Shown here: in pieces, positions 1 to 9,427 of the stretch
Position numbering within the stretch: position 1 is the stretch's first letter
Layout: every line of letters starts with the position of its first letter
Assembly: GCA_019695345.1 (NCBI GenBank)
Contig: JAIBAE010000011.1
Span: forward strand, 1-64,000
Direction: 5' to 3'
Length of the DNA: 64,000 nt
From: Bacteroidota bacterium
GTDB taxonomy: Bacteria > Bacteroidota > Ignavibacteria > Kapaibacteriales > NICIL-2
Made by a program: the position numbers and the translations under genes
Notes under the pieces: generated by a model
Database searches by the model: none
What the model saw: the letters and a program-made list of their open reading frames with translations, nothing else
Told to the model about the DNA's origin: nothing

Positions 1-342
1 AAACTGTAAATAAACTGAGTATGGTGAGTTTCATAAGGTATTGAGCAATCGGAATTTAAAAAATATTTAGCGGTAAAATACGAAGAGGCGACTCAACAGA
101 CAATTATTGCTTTTTGTTTGAAACCAAAACAAAAAGGCGGTTTTCTTGTCACGGATTCAAGAGAGAAACCTCTGATTCCCGGTATCATCCACTTTGTGAA
201 CGATATGCTAAAAACTCAATTTCTAAGGATATACGTGTTGAACTTCGGACAGTTTGCCGTATTTTTGCAATCCGAAAGTTGGAAAGCTGATAAAATTCAG
301 ATATAAATAAGACGGGTAATGTAAAACAACAGCAGGTAACTA
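1..342. other. Leader region with no supported gene
   Basis: No convincing coding sequence is seen before the glycogen synthase start. One short open frame (118-306) begins with TTG and lacks any recognisable domain or ribosome binding site. The stretch may hold the 3' end of an upstream transcription unit and the glgA promoter, but I cannot place either. Confidence 0.4.
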
Positions 343-1815
343 ATGCCTTCTAAGCCGTTAAGTGTACTGTACGTTTCGAGTGAAGTTTATCCATTTGCAA
401 AAACCGGCGGGTTAGCCGATGTGTCATTTTCACTTCCTATAGCCATACGCGATTTAGGACATGATATCAGAGTTATGTTGCCTAAGTATGGGAATATTAG
501 TGAGCGAAAAAATCGCATCCACGAGATAAACCGCTTACGCGATATCCCAATTCCCGTTGGCGAAATCACCGAACCGGCTACAGTAAAATCTTCATCAATT
601 AACAACCCCAGAACTAAGGTTCAGGCGTATGTAACAACCAATTTTAACTTCTTTGATGCTAAAAAAGGGTTGTATGCCGACCCCGTAACGGGCGAAGCGT
701 ATAATAACGACGAACGATTTATATTTTTTGCCCGAACTGTAATACAAACATGTTTGTTGTTGGGTTGGTTCCCGGATATTATCCATTGTAATGGATGGCA
801 AACAGGGTTATTACCTGCATACTTGCGTACCATTTACGCAAAAGAGTTTGCAAACACAAAAATTCTGTACACCATTCACAACTTCTCCGACCAAGGAATT
901 TTTCCTGCAAGCAGTTGCGATAAAACCGGATTACCTACAGAAGTATATCCGCAAATTACACACGATAAAAAGCTAAACTTCCTAAAAGCAGGAATCTCCT
1001 TCTCCGATGCCTTATCTACCGTTAGCCCAACCTATGCTAAGGAGATGATAAAGGATAAAGAAATTGGTGGCGGTTTACATACCGCACTCAAGAACCATGA
1101 ACTGCCCTGTATAATTAATGGTATTGATTTGTATGGCTGGATGCCTAAAAGCGATATCATGATTGCAAAACAATACGATGCAAACACCTGGCAATCGGGA
1201 AAAGCAGCCAACAAAGAAAAATTACTACAGACATTTGATCTTCAGCCCAAAGAAAGCACTCCGGTAATTGGTATGATTTCACGCCTTTCCGAAGCTAAGG
1301 GAATTCCACTCTTTTTAGAAGCTGCGGCAGATATTCTTAAAGAAGATGTCCAGATTGTTTTCCTTGGCGATGGCGATACAAAGATGAAAAAAGAAATTAG
1401 CAAGATTGCTGCAAAATTCAAAGGTAACTTCTCAGTAAAATTGGGATTTGACGATGAACTTGCGCACTTGATTGAAGCCGGCTCGGATATGTTCTTAATG
1501 CCTTCGCATCACGAGCCATGCGGATTAAACCAGATGTATTCCATGATGTACGGTACAGTTCCTATTGTGCGCTCTACAGGCGGACTGGCAGACACTGTAA
1601 ACGATTACGACCCAAAGAAATCACCAGAAGGTAACGGAATTGTATTCAAGAAATACGAAGCGGCAGATTTAGTTCATGCTGTTCACCGCGCCGTTAAACT
1701 GTATGGAACCGAAAACTGGGAAACGGTTGTTCGCAATGGTCTATCAACCGATTTTTCGTGGTCGGCATCAGCTAAAAAGTACGATGAGTTGTATCGTTCT
1801 TTAATGGATGCTTAA
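343..1815 (+). CDS. glgA: Glycogen/starch synthase (GT5)
   Basis: ADP- or UDP-glucose dependent glycogen synthase, which adds alpha-1,4-glucosyl units to a growing glucan in the cytoplasm. The 490-residue length is normal for the GT5 family. The N-terminal nucleotide-sugar motif KTGGLADV lies at residues 20-27. The C-terminal Rossmann half carries HHEPCGLNQMYSM around residue 389, with the conserved Glu391, followed by a STGGLADTV loop. The start is an ATG and a strong intrinsic terminator follows the stop. In Bacteroidota this gene commonly sits next to a DUF4270 lipoprotein gene, as it does here. Function is secure; the preferred sugar donor is not readable from sequence. Confidence 0.95.
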   Translation: MPSKPLSVLYVSSEVYPFAKTGGLADVSFSLPIAIRDLGHDIRVMLPKYGNISERKNRIHEINRLRDIPIPVGEITEPATVKSSSINNPRTKVQAYVTTNFNFFDAKKGLYADPVTGEAYNNDERFIFFARTVIQTCLLLGWFPDIIHCNGWQTGLLPAYLRTIYAKEFANTKILYTIHNFSDQGIFPASSCDKTGLPTEVYPQITHDKKLNFLKAGISFSDALSTVSPTYAKEMIKDKEIGGGLHTALKNHELPCIINGIDLYGWMPKSDIMIAKQYDANTWQSGKAANKEKLLQTFDLQPKESTPVIGMISRLSEAKGIPLFLEAAADILKEDVQIVFLGDGDTKMKKEISKIAAKFKGNFSVKLGFDDELAHLIEAGSDMFLMPSHHEPCGLNQMYSMMYGTVPIVRSTGGLADTVNDYDPKKSPEGNGIVFKKYEAADLVHAVHRAVKLYGTENWETVVRNGLSTDFSWSASAKKYDELYRSLMDA

Positions 1816-1837
1816 CAGAAGTTAGTACGTATTTTCA

Positions 1838-1882
1838 GGACTTTCGCATAGTATAGCAGATACAGCGAAAGTCCTTTTTTTT
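1838..1882 (+). terminator. Intrinsic terminator after glgA
   Basis: A perfect 10-bp stem, GGACTTTCGC (1838-1847) with GCGAAAGTCC (1865-1874), is followed directly by eight T residues. It ends the glgA transcript and lies just before a family A repeat. Confidence 0.9.
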
Positions 1883-1891
1883 AGTAGTGAG

Positions 1892-2112
1892 TTTTTTGCT
1901 ATCGCATTACGGCACCAAACGACGTCTTCCAAACGTAAGTTACGTTGCCGGAGAGTTCAATTGCGATTGTATACAACCGTTTATCGTGTTTAGAAACAAA
2001 TGATAAAACGATGTGTCGGTGTAAGGGTATTTTGGAAAGTGAGTTTCTCTCCGCCGCATAGTGACGTTGTTTTTATACTATACGCTTCGTGGCGGTCAGG
2101 CGATAGCAAAAA
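1892..2112. repeat. Family A intergenic repeat, complete copy
   Basis: The left end reads TTTTGCTATCGCATTACGG and the right end is its inverted counterpart, GGCGGTCAGGCGATAGCAAA (2092-2111). Inner inverted blocks include TTGCCGGAGAG near 1949 and CTCTCCGCCGC near 2046. The same ends recur through the window. It fills most of the 366-bp gap between glgA and the lipoprotein gene. Confidence 0.8.
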
Positions 2113-2181
2113 TTTACAAATCTAATTTTTATTAGTATTGTGCGTCGTGCAGTTTCGTGAATTTGAATAACCAATAACAAA

Positions 2182-3519
2182 ATGGGTATTGAGTTGAATA
2201 AAACGTATCTGAATAATGTTGTTGCAACGGTTGTGCTGTTGCTTAGCGTATTGGTGTTACCATCGTGTAATGAGTTTCCGAATGAAGTTGGTTCGGTAAT
2301 GGCAACGGATTCTGTTTCTGCTACTACTGTTACCTCCCTGGATGATACAACGTTAATTGCCAGTTCTAAGGGGTCGTTAACAAGATCTGTTCAATACAAT
2401 TCAGGTAATTTATACATTGGTGCAACCTCTACAGCAAGAGCAGCCACCTTGATACGTTTTGTTAATATACCTGATTCATTAAAATCACTAACTGAATCGC
2501 AAATAGACTCTGTAAGAATATATATTATGCCCCACCGCTATGTGTTTGGCGATAGCGTAAATAATACTTTAGAATTTAATGTAGTTGCTTTGAAGAAAGC
2601 ATGGATTGTAAATGACAAAGATGGCAAAGTAAAACTTGAACCACGTTGGAATGATTTGTTTACTAATGGTATAACTCCAAGCCCTGCCTATTTTGGTGCT
2701 ACGTTAGGAACATTTAATGGAACTGTTGCATTAAATGATACATTAAAGGATGCTACGATTCCTTGCAGTACGAACGAAATGAAAAGTTTATTGGTACAAT
2801 GGTTTAAAGATAATGCCGATACTGCTACACGCGGTAACATATACGGTATAGGTTTTGTACCAACTGCCAATAGTAAGGTAATACGCGAGTTCAACACCCG
2901 TTCAACTTCCGATCAAACTTCACAGTTAGTTAGAATGAATGTCTATTACCGCCGCCCAAGTGATGCCGGTAGAGATTCACTCATTTTACTATCGGGTAAT
3001 GATGCTACGTTTTGTGATGCTGATTTACCGGATTCAACTCAATATATTAGTACCCAATCGTTGCTACAAACCAACGGAGAAATAGTACTTAATATTAATT
3101 CCTTACCTAAAGACCCCACTGTAGCAAAAGCACAACTAAAACTATACGCCGATACAACTATGTTTCAAGGTGGTAACAATGGTTTACCAACATCTATTAT
3201 GATAACTGTTAATGTAGATTACGATACAAGCAAATACGACCATAAAAATATTTCTAAATCAACATCCTTTGCGTATTACGCAACAAAAAGTTCCACAAGC
3301 AACGAATACACTTCCGATAACTTTGCCCGTGTGTTAGAACAAGCAAGACGAGATAATGCAATTCTAAAATCAAGCGGTAAGATTACCATTCTTGTATATG
3401 CAAACAACTCTCGTTTTGAACGTTCCGTATTTTACACTTCCAATAATCCGGATAAGAACAAACGACCCAAGTTAATTGTAAGTTACTTAACGCGCCCAAC
3501 CTTTGGAGGTAAACAATAA
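2182..3519 (+). CDS. DUF4270-like surface lipoprotein
   Basis: A 445-residue exported lipoprotein. The N-terminus has a hydrophobic segment (about residues 12-26) and a lipobox ending LPSC, with Cys29 as the probable lipidation site. The mature part is rich in beta-strand-like segments, such as AATLIRFVNIPDSL and SQIDSVRIYI, which resemble repeated beta-sandwich units. Its position after glgA matches the usual location of DUF4270 genes in Bacteroidota; that assignment is inferred from context and general composition. The stop overlaps the start of the next gene by one base (TAATG), so the two are probably translated together. No enzymatic motif was seen; molecular role unknown. Confidence 0.75.
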   Translation: MGIELNKTYLNNVVATVVLLLSVLVLPSCNEFPNEVGSVMATDSVSATTVTSLDDTTLIASSKGSLTRSVQYNSGNLYIGATSTARAATLIRFVNIPDSLKSLTESQIDSVRIYIMPHRYVFGDSVNNTLEFNVVALKKAWIVNDKDGKVKLEPRWNDLFTNGITPSPAYFGATLGTFNGTVALNDTLKDATIPCSTNEMKSLLVQWFKDNADTATRGNIYGIGFVPTANSKVIREFNTRSTSDQTSQLVRMNVYYRRPSDAGRDSLILLSGNDATFCDADLPDSTQYISTQSLLQTNGEIVLNINSLPKDPTVAKAQLKLYADTTMFQGGNNGLPTSIMITVNVDYDTSKYDHKNISKSTSFAYYATKSSTSNEYTSDNFARVLEQARRDNAILKSSGKITILVYANNSRFERSVFYTSNNPDKNKRPKLIVSYLTRPTFGGKQ

Positions 3520-4772
3520 TGAGAACAATCAGATCTATACTTACTGCTTTGGCATTATTGATAATTTCCAACGGATTGCTTTTTGCACAAGGTGGTTCTA
3601 ACTACTCAACGTTTGGCTTTGGCGATATTCGATTAAGTGTTGGTGCAGCATACGAAGGCATGGGCAGTACGTATTACGGAATTACTTCACCCTATCTAGT
3701 AAATACGGCAAACCCTGCATCGTGGAGTTTTGTACAAACCACACGTGTGCAAGCCGGCTATCGTTTTAATCAGAATAAAATTTCATCGTCAACAGCAAGT
3801 ACATCGCAAAACAATGGAAAGTTAGATGGTGCAACGGTGCTATTTAGCATTGACACCGGTATGGCTATTAGCGGTTGCATAGGGTTGTATCCATCAAGTT
3901 CAATCAACTACTCTTTTACAAAACCGATTTCTTTCATCAGTGAAGGCACAACGGTTACCGGAACCACATCATATTCTGGTACCGGTGGTTTAGTTACAGC
4001 CATCTTTGGTGGTTCAACCAGAGTAATGGATGGATTGTATGTAGGACTAGCAGGACTTTACCATTTTGGTAATATATCCGACCTTATTGAATCACGATTG
4101 GATGATGAATCATTTAACACTGCGTTAAATCTCAATCAGGATAAATTTAACGGCTTTGGGTTACGTACAGGATTACTCTATCAACCAACATCCCAACTAA
4201 CAATAGGTGCTTCATTTACAACAAGTGCTTCATTAAGTTATATACGATTACTGCGGTATGATGAAGCCAATGCGTTTGGACAGTTAGTAGATACAAGTTC
4301 AACCTATTCAGAACATACTACATCACTACCATCAATCCTAGGCTTAGGAGCCTCGTATCTTTCCGGGAAATTCCTTATTGCTGCCGATGCTGAGTTTCAA
4401 AACTTCGGCACAACAAACTATCGTATGAATCTCCCATTATCCATTGAATACACCAATGCTTCACGTTTCAGTGTTGGGGTTTCGCGCCGAGGTACAAGCG
4501 GCGCGGGGGTTTCCTATGGCGATAGAATCGGCATTAACTTCGGAGCCGGTATGAAGTCACTCTACTACAAAGTAAACGGCGAGAATATTAATGAATACTA
4601 TGGCTCATTCGGACTCCAACTCCCGTTTGGTGGAGCAGCTATGGTTGATGCATCTGTAACTGCGGGTATCCGCGGCACAACTAATAATAATCTCCTTAGC
4701 GAAAAATTTATTCGTTGTAGTTTCTCAATGAGTGTTGGAGAAATCTGGTTTGTTCCGTTTAAGCGCGATTAA
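3519..4772 (+). CDS. Outer-membrane beta-barrel protein
   Basis: A 417-residue exported protein with a signal peptide ending near LFAQG (about residue 25). The N-terminal part after cleavage (YSTFGFGDIRL, then VNTANPASW) resembles FadL/PorV-like barrels that begin with conserved small residues. The rest alternates polar and aromatic residues in about a dozen amphipathic strands. It overlaps the upstream lipoprotein gene by one base, so the pair may form a lipoprotein/barrel unit in the outer membrane. A family A repeat follows. The barrel assignment is an inference from composition; substrate unknown. Confidence 0.7.
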   Translation: MRTIRSILTALALLIISNGLLFAQGGSNYSTFGFGDIRLSVGAAYEGMGSTYYGITSPYLVNTANPASWSFVQTTRVQAGYRFNQNKISSSTASTSQNNGKLDGATVLFSIDTGMAISGCIGLYPSSSINYSFTKPISFISEGTTVTGTTSYSGTGGLVTAIFGGSTRVMDGLYVGLAGLYHFGNISDLIESRLDDESFNTALNLNQDKFNGFGLRTGLLYQPTSQLTIGASFTTSASLSYIRLLRYDEANAFGQLVDTSSTYSEHTTSLPSILGLGASYLSGKFLIAADAEFQNFGTTNYRMNLPLSIEYTNASRFSVGVSRRGTSGAGVSYGDRIGINFGAGMKSLYYKVNGENINEYYGSFGLQLPFGGAAMVDASVTAGIRGTTNNNLLSEKFIRCSFSMSVGEIWFVPFKRD

Positions 4773-4777
4773 TTTCC

Positions 4778-4959
4778 TTTTTGCTTACGCAGGACGGCAG
4801 AGTAGCTTCAACTAAAACTGTGCATTCATCTGCCGGAATTCAAGTTCTGCTCAACACAATCACATCATGATGTAGCTATTGACTTAATATAGGTTCTATC
4901 CCGCAAAGTATGGTTATGAATTGTACATATGTTTCGGCGCAGTCCAGCGATAGCAAAAA
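4778..4959. repeat. Family A intergenic repeat, complete copy
   Basis: The left end TTTGCTTACGCAGGACGGCA (4779-4798) is a diverged version of the family end. The right end, GGCGCAGTCCAGCGATAGCA (4936-4955), is typical. The copy lies between two convergent genes and stops directly at the stop codon of the minus-strand flavoprotein gene. Confidence 0.7.
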
Positions 4960-6522
4960 CTACACAAGTACCGATGCAATTTGTCTGGCTACACGCGCAC
5001 CATCCATAGCCGCAGATATAATTCCACCGGCATAGCCCGCACCCTCGCCACACGGATAAAGATTTTGAATGGTGATATGTTGAAGTGTTTCGTTGTTGCG
5101 AGGAATCTTAACAGGCGACGACGTGCGCGATTCTACACCTACTATCACCGCATCGTTCGTGTAGTACTCACGCATTTGTTTTCCAAATTCAACAAAAGCA
5201 CGTTGCAGACGTTGAGCTATTGGCTTAGGTAAAACTGCGTGTAACGGTGCGGCATGTACCCCCGGAATGTACGAGCTTTTTGGTAACGTGGCAGACATCA
5301 CTCCTTGTGCAAAATCAACCACACGTTGTGCAGGTGCACGTTGCGTTTCATCGCCACCTGCGGTAAAAGCAATACGTTCCATTTCTTTCTGATACTCAAG
5401 TCCGGCAAACTCTCCGTGTTTGGAGTATGGTTGCCAATCTTCGGGGGTTATCTCTACAACAATTCCGGAGTTTGCAAAGGCAGAGTCACGTCTACTCATG
5501 CTCATTCCATTTACCACTGTCTCGCCGGGTGCTGTTGCCGCAGGTACTATTAACCCACCGGGACACATACAAAACGAATACACTCCGCGGTTTTCTATCT
5601 GTGCTGCAAGCCTGTAACTTGATGCAGGTAAATACTGGTCGCGGGGTTGTTGCTTGTACTGAATTTTATCAATCAAAATTTGCGGGTGTTCAATGCGGAC
5701 TCCCATTGCAAACGGTTTTGCTTCTACCGTTACGGCTCTGTTTTTACAAAGTGAAAAAATATCACGTGCTGAGTGTCCCGTTGCTAGAATAACTGCATCT
5801 CCAACAACTTCATCTGTATCATTCACAACAACACCGCGTATAGCTGAATGCTCTACTATAAAATCGGTAACGTGAGCATTAAAGTGAACTTCGCCGCCAT
5901 ATTGTTCAATGGTATCACGCATGGCAGCCACAACCTTTGGCAGTTTGTTGGAACCAATATGCGGATGTACTTCTAACAAAATTTCTTCGCTTGCACCATG
6001 CTCAACAAGTAAGCGTAATGCGCGGCGTATATCTCCACGTTTATCGGAACGGGTGTAGAGTTTACCATCGGAGTATGTTCCTGCGCCGCCTTCGCCAAAA
6101 CAATAGTTAGAGTGCGGGTTAACAACGCCAAATTGCTGAATAGCACGCAAGTCTTTACGCCGTTCGCGCACGTCTTTACCGCGCTCTAACACAATTGGTT
6201 TAATGCCATGTAATAATAATTCTAATGCGGCAAAATATCCGGCGGGTCCGGCACCAACAATAAGTACTTGTTTCTTGGTTTGTACATTCCTGAATTGCGA
6301 AAGTATTGGTGGCTCTGTAACTACAGGTTCATCTATATACACTTCACATCCTAATACTACAAGTGGATGTCTTCCTCGTGCATCTATGGAACGGCGGCGT
6401 TGAATAACGGGTATTTCGGTATCTGGTGTACTAACACCGGCTACTTTTAATACTTGCTTACGAACAAACTCCGAATCGGCGGCTTGTTTGGGAGATAGTT
6501 TTACTTCAATCAGTTTTTTCAT
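4960..6522 (-). CDS. FAD-dependent oxidoreductase (COG2509-like)
   Basis: A 520-residue flavoprotein of the large uncharacterised dehydrogenase group. An N-terminal domain of about 85 residues precedes the dinucleotide-binding motif VGAGPAGYFAAL (residues 89-100), with LERG near 113 ending the second strand. Further FAD-binding sequence appears as CFGEGGAGTYSDGKL and, near the C-terminus, LYPCGEGAGYAGGI. No membrane segment is seen. The members I recognise are annotated only as FAD-dependent proteins, so the substrate is unknown. It is transcribed alone, with a TATCTTTG -7 box about 30 bp upstream. Confidence 0.85.
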   Translation of the reverse strand: MKKLIEVKLSPKQAADSEFVRKQVLKVAGVSTPDTEIPVIQRRRSIDARGRHPLVVLGCEVYIDEPVVTEPPILSQFRNVQTKKQVLIVGAGPAGYFAALELLLHGIKPIVLERGKDVRERRKDLRAIQQFGVVNPHSNYCFGEGGAGTYSDGKLYTRSDKRGDIRRALRLLVEHGASEEILLEVHPHIGSNKLPKVVAAMRDTIEQYGGEVHFNAHVTDFIVEHSAIRGVVVNDTDEVVGDAVILATGHSARDIFSLCKNRAVTVEAKPFAMGVRIEHPQILIDKIQYKQQPRDQYLPASSYRLAAQIENRGVYSFCMCPGGLIVPAATAPGETVVNGMSMSRRDSAFANSGIVVEITPEDWQPYSKHGEFAGLEYQKEMERIAFTAGGDETQRAPAQRVVDFAQGVMSATLPKSSYIPGVHAAPLHAVLPKPIAQRLQRAFVEFGKQMREYYTNDAVIVGVESRTSSPVKIPRNNETLQHITIQNLYPCGEGAGYAGGIISAAMDGARVARQIASVLV

Positions 6523-6551
6523 TTTGGAACATAGTTATTGTTCAACCTTTG

Positions 6552-6559
6552 CAAAGATA
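6552..6559 (-). promoter_or_regulatory. Bacteroidota-type -7 box for the flavoprotein gene
   Basis: On the minus strand this reads TATCTTTG, matching the TAnnTTTG consensus of Bacteroidota sigma-A promoters, about 30 bp before the ATG. The -33 element is not clear. Confidence 0.5.
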
Positions 6560-6580
6560 CAACTTGTATTGGTTGCATCT

Positions 6581-6753
6581 TTTTCTGCTATCGCATGACG
6601 GCACCGAATGTTAAGCAAGCTATTACATTTTTCTGCCGGAAAGAACCGCTACTTAGAAACCACGATAACCCTTCGGAATTGCTGAACATATTCTCTCCCG
6701 CTGTATAAGGGTTATGAAGTTAGCTGTTGTTTGGCGCGGCTTGCGATAGCATA
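6581..6753. repeat. Family A intergenic repeat, complete copy
   Basis: Left end TTCTGCTATCGCATGACGG (6583-6601); right end TTGGCGCGGCTTGCGATAGC (6731-6750). The inner signature TTCTGCCGGAAAGAACC follows the left end near 6632. It lies between the divergent flavoprotein and isocitrate dehydrogenase genes, between their promoters. Confidence 0.8.
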
Positions 6754-6772
6754 TTACCAACATTATAATCTA

Positions 6773-6780
6773 TATCTTTG
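6773..6780 (+). promoter_or_regulatory. Bacteroidota-type -7 box for isocitrate dehydrogenase
   Basis: TATCTTTG matches TAnnTTTG. It lies about 110 bp before the ATG at 6893, implying a leader of roughly 105 nt. The leader holds no structure I recognise. Confidence 0.5.
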
Positions 6781-6892
6781 TAATCGTCTTGATAAAATCT
6801 ATTCAGACCCCAGATTTTTTTCCGATACGTAATTAACTACACATGTACTGTGTGCATTATAAACTGAATTATTAACTACCAATGGATGTAGT

Positions 6893-8266
6893 ATGCAACA
6901 AACAGTAACTTTACTAAAGGGCGATGGCATCGGGCCGGAAATTGCCGATGCAGTTCGCGAAATTATTGATGCCACCGGCGCACCTATTACTTGGGAAGAA
7001 GCAGAAGCCGGTTTGGATTGCTATCATAAACATGGCACTCCCCTTCCGCAAGAAACCTTAGAGATTATTAAACACAATAAAGTTGCGCTTAAAAGTCCTA
7101 CAACTACACCCGTTGGCACAGGACACAAAAGCGTTAACGTAGCAATCAGAAAATCATTAGACCTTTTTGCTAACGTACGTCCGGCAAAAAGTTTACCCGG
7201 TGTTCACACACGTTATAGCAATGTTGACATCTGGCTTGTGCGTGAAAATGTTGAAGACACGTATGCAGGTATTGAATACATGCAAACGCCGGATGTAGCG
7301 CAGTCGTTAAAGATTATCACCCGTCCCGGCAGTGAAGCAATTATGCGCTACACATTCGAGATGGCACGTGCAATGAACCGCAAACGTGTTACCTGCGTGC
7401 ACAAAGCAAACATCCATAAAATGAGCGATGGTTTGTTTCTGGAATGTTTCCGCGAAATGGCAAAAGAATATCCCGACTTACATGCAGATGATATCATTGT
7501 AGATAACGCATGTATGCAGTTAGTAACAAAGCCCGAACAGTTTGATGTAATGGTGTTACCAAACTTGTACGGTGACATTGTTAGCGACCTATGCGCAGGA
7601 TTAATTGGCGGATTAGGTGTGGCTCCCGGCGGAAACATAGGAACCGAGATTGCAGTATTCGAGGCAGTACACGGTTCTGCGCCAGATATAGCAGGTAAGG
7701 GGTTAGCAAACCCAACTGCGTTGTTGTTAAGCGGTATCCAGATGTTACAGCACATTGGTTTCTACGAGCACGCAAGCCGTATAGAAGATGCAATGCGTTT
7801 GGCATTGGTAAGTGGTATCAAAACCCGTGACCTTGGCGGTAATGCTTCAACCAAAGAGTTTACTCGGGCAATCATTGCTGAACTTCCAAAGCAGGATGAT
7901 TCCGAATATCACGAACCAAACCCGATTAGATACAGCAATAAAATCACAACATCAAAACCAAAAACCGATTGGAAATTAGTAGGTACCGATGTGTTTGTTC
8001 AGAGTGCAACATTACCCGATGTACCCACGCGCATCGGTAAGTTTGAACTGCAACAAATTGCTAACCGTGGAACAGCAGTAACCAAAGAGAATGCTCATGA
8101 TATTCTTTTGGTAGATGTTTTCCGCTGCCGGTATATGGCAACCGAGGATATTACCGAGATGGATATTCTGGATGTACTTCGAGAGGTAACTTCGGCAGGT
8201 TGGAAATGGATGCACGTTGAGAATCTGCATAATGCCGGTAAGAACGCAGCGTACTCTAAAGCATAA
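6893..8266 (+). CDS. icd: Isocitrate dehydrogenase, long form
   Basis: Oxidative decarboxylation of isocitrate to 2-oxoglutarate in the TCA cycle. The first 340 residues are a classic beta-decarboxylating dehydrogenase: GDGIGPEI at the N-terminus, the substrate loop SVNVAIRKSLDLFANVRP, YAGIEY and NLYGDIVSDL. The coenzyme loop reads HGSAPDIAGKG. Family knowledge says Asp-Ile here, in place of Lys-Tyr of Escherichia coli Icd, favours NAD+. About 120 extra C-terminal residues form a separate domain, as in the Thermus/Rickettsia-type enzymes. A strong terminator follows. Isopropylmalate dehydrogenase is less likely, given the length and the IDH-type substrate loop. Confidence 0.92.
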   Translation: MQQTVTLLKGDGIGPEIADAVREIIDATGAPITWEEAEAGLDCYHKHGTPLPQETLEIIKHNKVALKSPTTTPVGTGHKSVNVAIRKSLDLFANVRPAKSLPGVHTRYSNVDIWLVRENVEDTYAGIEYMQTPDVAQSLKIITRPGSEAIMRYTFEMARAMNRKRVTCVHKANIHKMSDGLFLECFREMAKEYPDLHADDIIVDNACMQLVTKPEQFDVMVLPNLYGDIVSDLCAGLIGGLGVAPGGNIGTEIAVFEAVHGSAPDIAGKGLANPTALLLSGIQMLQHIGFYEHASRIEDAMRLALVSGIKTRDLGGNASTKEFTRAIIAELPKQDDSEYHEPNPIRYSNKITTSKPKTDWKLVGTDVFVQSATLPDVPTRIGKFELQQIANRGTAVTKENAHDILLVDVFRCRYMATEDITEMDILDVLREVTSAGWKWMHVENLHNAGKNAAYSKA

Positions 8267-8272
8267 AAACAA

Positions 8273-8330
8273 AAGCGTCGTGCAACAAAAGCAGGAGTTA
8301 ACTCTTGTACATGCACGACGCTTATTTTTT
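8273..8330 (+). terminator. Intrinsic terminator after isocitrate dehydrogenase
   Basis: A perfect 12-bp stem, AAGCGTCGTGCA (8273-8284) with TGCACGACGCTT (8312-8323), is followed by ATTTTTT. The T-run is shared with the left end of the following family A repeat. Confidence 0.92.
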
Positions 8331-8399
8331 GCTATCGCCTGACCGCACCAAACCTCGTATCACCAAAAGTATCTTATGCGGCGGGACAGCACCTCAACA
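8325..8399. repeat. Family A repeat, left half only
   Basis: TTTTTGCTATCGCCTGACCG, then CACCAAAC, and later the inner signature GGCGGGACAGCACC (8379-8392). No inverted right end follows. It fills the gap between the terminator and the stop codon of the next minus-strand gene. Confidence 0.75.
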
Positions 8400-8401
8400 A
8401 C

Positions 8402-9214
8402 TTATTTTATCTTCACAATTTTTTCGGTAACAATATCAACGCCATCCAATGCCGTCAGGAAATACACACCGTTAGTTTGATTTGTAATATCGAGTTGAAG
8501 AATATCAAAAACTTTAGGTGCAATCCATGTTGATTGCATCACAACCTTACCACTTTCATCGGTAATTGAATAATCTATATCGCCATCAAACTCCGAAAGT
8601 AATTGTACAGCTATTCTACCGTCGGATGGATTTGGATACACTCGTAAGCGTGCATCTTTACCATGCTCCGGTTGAGCCATAGCTAATTGGTCAATTGTAG
8701 TAACATCCGATGCAGCCGAACAACCGTTCTCATTGGAAATCACAACTTTATAATCACCCACTTCGGTACAAACAACTTCGCGTGTATTTGCTAAGGGTAA
8801 TGGCTTACCATTATAAAACCAACGGTAGGTTGCCGCTTCTGTTGACACCAGTTTATTACCTTGGCGGATAACATACGGCTTAAGTGCAGAAGGATAAATA
8901 GTTACTTTAACAGGCTCGGTAGCTACTTTACATCCCGATGCAGACTGAACCAAACAATGGTAATTACCCGATGCCTCGGAAGAATTGATAACAATTGTAC
9001 GTGTTTTAGAACCATCATTCCACAAATAATCAGCATACCCGTCTCCTGCATCAAGTGTTATGCTACCGCCCTCGCAGGTGTTTACACACCCAAGCGACAT
9101 GATCCGGGGTTTTAACGATGAACAATCTATATTGCCTTGTGCGTTCACAGAATGTAAACCAACAAAAAAGAGACATATCAAAACAAGTACTGTGGTGTTT
9201 GTACGGGTTATCAT
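8402..9214 (-). CDS. Secreted protein with type IX sorting domain
   Basis: About 270 residues starting at MITRTN, chosen because it gives a clean signal peptide (hydrophobic VLVLICLFFVGL, cleavage after VNAQ); an upstream in-frame ATG at 9289 would bury it. The mature protein has two Ig-like/PKD-like modules with paired cysteines (GCVNTCEGGSITLDAGDGY, then SASGCK and NENGCS). The C-terminal region from about residue 190 (RVYPNPSDGRIAVQL ... GVYFLTAL ... EKIVKIK) is a type IX secretion sorting domain. Such proteins cross the outer membrane and are anchored to the surface. No catalytic motif is seen; adhesion or binding is a guess. Confidence 0.8.
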   Translation of the reverse strand: MITRTNTTVLVLICLFFVGLHSVNAQGNIDCSSLKPRIMSLGCVNTCEGGSITLDAGDGYADYLWNDGSKTRTIVINSSEASGNYHCLVQSASGCKVATEPVKVTIYPSALKPYVIRQGNKLVSTEAATYRWFYNGKPLPLANTREVVCTEVGDYKVVISNENGCSAASDVTTIDQLAMAQPEHGKDARLRVYPNPSDGRIAVQLLSEFDGDIDYSITDESGKVVMQSTWIAPKVFDILQLDITNQTNGVYFLTALDGVDIVTEKIVKIK

Positions 9215-9427
9215 AAAATTACCTGATTGTTTGGTGAAACGAACTATGAGAAAGATAAACCTACAAAAAGCAAGAAGAACTCCGTGCATTTACGTATTTT
9301 TAGAGGTATGATACTGTAATTCCCTGATAAAACACAGTTTATTTTACTATTTGGGTGAAACAAACTAATTTTTTCATGATTATTGTTTTCAAAATCGGGG
9401 AATACATAACTAAGAATTGTTGATAGT

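Noticed and set aside
118-306. Small gene before glgA
   Set aside because: TTG start, no ribosome binding site and no recognisable domain.
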